A stretch of 64,000 bases of DNA from contig NC_008321.1 of NCBI RefSeq assembly GCF_000014685.1, forward strand, positions 2,229,001-2,293,000, given 5' to 3'. The DNA is from Shewanella sp. MR-4. GTDB taxonomy: Bacteria > Pseudomonadota > Gammaproteobacteria > Enterobacterales > Shewanellaceae. A model generated the notes under the pieces. It was not told the origin of the DNA and did not search any database. It saw only the letters and a program-made list of their open reading frames with translations. Shown piece after piece: positions 61,978 through 64,000 of the stretch (position 1 is the first letter of the stretch; each line of letters opens with the position of its first letter). The position numbers and the translations under genes are program-made.

Positions 61978-63168
61978 TTACAGTACTTCGGCAATCGACT
62001 TAGCTAAGTAATCCACATTGTCTTCGCTAATGCCTGCAATGCTAATGCGGCTCGAACCCACCATATAAATGCTGAATTCTTTCTGCAGACGCGCCACTTG
62101 CTCAGGATTAACCCCTAGGAAAGAGAACATGCCTTTTTGACGTGCGATAAAGCTAAAGTCGCGGTCCACGCCATTGGTTTTGAGGTTTTCCACTAAAATG
62201 GCGCGGTTACCGTTGATACGGTCGCGCATTACTTTGAGCTCATCTAACCACTCTTGCTTTAATTCTGCCGAACCTAGAATGGTTTCGACAATCGCCGCGC
62301 CGTGGGCTGGCGGCATGGAGTAGAGGCAACGAACTACGTAAAGCAGTACTGATTGCGCGATGCTTGCCGTGTTTGCATCTTTTGCAACCACAGAGCATGA
62401 ACCGATACGCTCACGGTACAGACCAAAGTTTTTCGAGCAAGAGCTACACAGGATCATATTATCGACCGCGGCGGCCATTTTACGCACGCCGTAGGCATCG
62501 ATATCGACCCCATCACCAAAACCTTGGTAAGCCATGTCGATAAGCGGGGTAAAACCTTGCTCCTTGGTGAGGGCAACCACTTTATCCCATTGTTCTGCCG
62601 TTAAATCCATCCCGCTCGGGTTATGGCAACAGGCGTGGAATAGCACAACATCGTTCGGGCCAATCTGCGCAAGCGCGCTGAGCATCTCATCAAACTTTAA
62701 CGATTTAGTGTCGTAATCATAGTAAGGGTAGGTTTTAACAGTCAGACCCGCCGCTTCAAACAAGCCTATATGGTTAGCCCATGTGGGATCGCTCACCCAT
62801 AGCACAGCATTAGGATTGCAGCGTTTAATAAAATCACCGGCAACGCGCAGGGCGCCTGTACCACCAGGCGTGGATACAGTACGAATTCGGTTGGCGATAA
62901 TCGCGCTGTGATCACTGCCAAAGGCTAATTCTGTTATCAGGGTATTAAACTGAGGCGAACCGGTTGGGCCGATATACACTTTGGTGGTTTCAGTGTCTAA
63001 ACGGAATTTTTCGGCTTTTTTCACGCAATTAAGGATGGGAGTGTTTCCAGCGGGATCCTTATAAACGCCCACACCTAAGTCGACTTTTTGAGGATGTGAG
63101 TCTTCACGGTACTGGGTTAATAGGCCGAGGATAGGATCCGCAGGCATTGCGACGAGTGAGTTAAACAT
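61978..63168 (-). CDS. aspartate / aromatic aminotransferase (class I, subgroup Ia)
   Basis: A 396-residue PLP aminotransferase close to E. coli AspC/TyrB (397 residues). Motifs: KVDLGVGVYKD (Lys29 region), WVSDPTWANH, LFHACCHNPSGMDL, IDMAYQGFGDG, and Lys246 in SSCSKNFGLYRER that holds PLP. It transfers amino groups between aspartate, tyrosine or phenylalanine and 2-oxoglutarate. AspC versus TyrB cannot be decided from sequence; the neighbourhood with aroA and serC is not conclusive. Confidence 0.93.
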   Translation of the reverse strand: MFNSLVAMPADPILGLLTQYREDSHPQKVDLGVGVYKDPAGNTPILNCVKKAEKFRLDTETTKVYIGPTGSPQFNTLITELAFGSDHSAIIANRIRTVSTPGGTGALRVAGDFIKRCNPNAVLWVSDPTWANHIGLFEAAGLTVKTYPYYDYDTKSLKFDEMLSALAQIGPNDVVLFHACCHNPSGMDLTAEQWDKVVALTKEQGFTPLIDMAYQGFGDGVDIDAYGVRKMAAAVDNMILCSSCSKNFGLYRERIGSCSVVAKDANTASIAQSVLLYVVRCLYSMPPAHGAAIVETILGSAELKQEWLDELKVMRDRINGNRAILVENLKTNGVDRDFSFIARQKGMFSFLGVNPEQVARLQKEFSIYMVGSSRISIAGISEDNVDYLAKSIAEVL

Positions 63169-63603
63169 GGCTCCATCTACCTTTTTGGTTATATTGCGAC
63201 AACATGAATTGCAAAGAATATGCGTGATTTATCGTTTGAAACCTAGAATAGCGTGGATAGATGAAAAATTTAAAGCAAAAACTGTGAACTATGGCCAATT
63301 AATCTGGCAAAAAAGCCTGCCAAAAAACGCTTTAGATCACAATTTAACCGCAGATATTTTGTGTTTTTGTTATTTTTAGACTGACTTGAGTAATTTTCCG
63401 GTTTAAAAAGCCGTTTTTTAGTAAAAAACGGTTGAATCCTGCGTCACTATCGGTAATTTTATAACGACGAAGCACCAACAAGGTCCCCAATCTCCTTTAA
63501 TTTGTAATCTTAACTTGACGCCATGTAGCGTGAGGTTGCCATTTACCTATTTTCAGTCTGCGTGCCATCGATGGTTACGCCCTAAGAGAAAGAAGATTTA
63601 TTC
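63169..63603. other. divergent space between the aminotransferase and aroA
   Basis: 435 bases without a supported gene. The notable element is a near-perfect dyad CCGTTTTTTA/TAAAAAACGG (63411-63431) around a single central base; the rest is A/T-rich promoter-like sequence for the two divergent genes. A small plus-strand reading frame here (63167-63379) was not accepted. Confidence 0.5.
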
Positions 63604-64000
63604 ATGAAGCAATTACGTCTTGAACCTGTTGTGCAAGTCCGCGGTGAGATCAATATCCCTGGCTCAAAAAGCATTTCTAACCGCGCGTTATTATTGGCGA
63701 CCTTAGCTAAAGGCACCACCACGCTAACCAATTTGCTCGACTCCGATGATATTCGTCATATGTTGGCGTCTTTAAAGCAGTTGGGGGTTGAATACCGCTT
63801 ATCGCAAAATAATACTGTCTGCGAGCTTATTGGTTTAGGTGGCGCTATCTCGGCGGACACCGCGCAAACGTTGTTTCTAGGCAATGCGGGCACGGCTATG
63901 CGTCCATTGTGCGCTGCGCTGACCTTAGGTCGTGGCGAATTTACCCTAACGGGCGAACCGCGCATGGAAGAGCGTCCCATTGGTGACTTGGTCGATGCCC
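63604..64000 (+). CDS. aroA: 3-phosphoshikimate 1-carboxyvinyltransferase (EPSP synthase), 5' part
   Basis: The first ~132 codons of AroA, running off the window end. It joins shikimate-3-phosphate and phosphoenolpyruvate in aromatic amino acid synthesis. Recognisable: [18 protein letters not shown] (~18-35), [23 protein letters not shown] and [15 protein letters not shown] at 63604. Confidence 0.97.

Noticed and set aside
63167..63379. 70-codon plus-strand frame upstream of aroA
   Set aside because: Overlaps the start of the divergent aminotransferase, has no ribosome-binding site and no recognisable pattern.

Overview
The window is a stretch of gammaproteobacterial chromosome, almost certainly Shewanella (S. 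oneidensis or a close relative). This rests on recognising the protein sequences and the gene order nrdA-nrdB-yfaE / gph-ubiG / gyrA-serC / aspartate aminotransferase / aroA and aspS-yebC-ruvCAB. It is mostly core genome, with one young IS3-family insertion sequence and a few poorly understood gene groups. No rRNA, tRNA, CRISPR or prophage genes were seen. Start codons were reset by ribosome-binding sites and family length, so several genes are shorter than the longest possible reading frame.

Region by region: 1-9 kb holds small metabolic genes (YciI-like end, alpha/beta hydrolase, methyltransferase, AraC regulator with an AhpD-like protein, a periplasmic GH97 glycosidase, trmK, a Nudix hydrolase, a TrhA/hemolysin III membrane protein). 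9-17.6 kb holds an orphan TonB-like membrane protein, then a TPP riboswitch driving thiC-thiDE-thiF-thiS-thiG-thiH. 17.7-20.1 kb is a two-gene unit of a small flagellar-like protein and a metalloprotease-like protein. 20.3-27.8 kb has a LysR regulator and a five-gene minus-strand operon: lipoprotein retropepsin, 7TM protein with dead transglutaminase, ATP-grasp ligase, secreted M3 peptidase homologue that has lost its zinc site, and a DUF3541-type protein. 27.9-38 kb holds cmoA-cmoB (tRNA wobble modification), a sensor diguanylate cyclase with three solute-binding domains, aspS, yebC and ruvC-ruvA-ruvB. 38-41.5 kb is a long A/T-rich control region with a perfect CRP-type site ahead of a TonB-dependent receptor. 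41.7-49.5 kb holds an OmpR-type regulator, an M14 carboxypeptidase, two small proteins, sppA-ansA and fadH. 49.55-50.85 kb is the IS element, with intact ends and a 3-bp target duplication. 51-64 kb holds the ribonucleotide reductase operon with paired NrdR-type boxes, gph-ubiG, gyrA, serC, an aspartate/aromatic aminotransferase and the start of aroA.

Functional links: the thi genes make both halves of thiamine phosphate under riboswitch control. The cmo genes make cmo5U34 in tRNA. ruvABC resolve Holliday junctions. nrdA, nrdB and yfaE form one functional set (enzyme, radical subunit, radical-cofactor ferredoxin). serC, the aminotransferase and aroA belong to serine and aromatic amino acid synthesis. 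The strongest candidate for an undescribed system is the envelope operon at 21.3-27.8 kb, which pairs a peptide-ligase-like enzyme with a protease, a dead transglutaminase and a dead metallopeptidase. The second is the metalloprotease pair at 17.7-20.1 kb.
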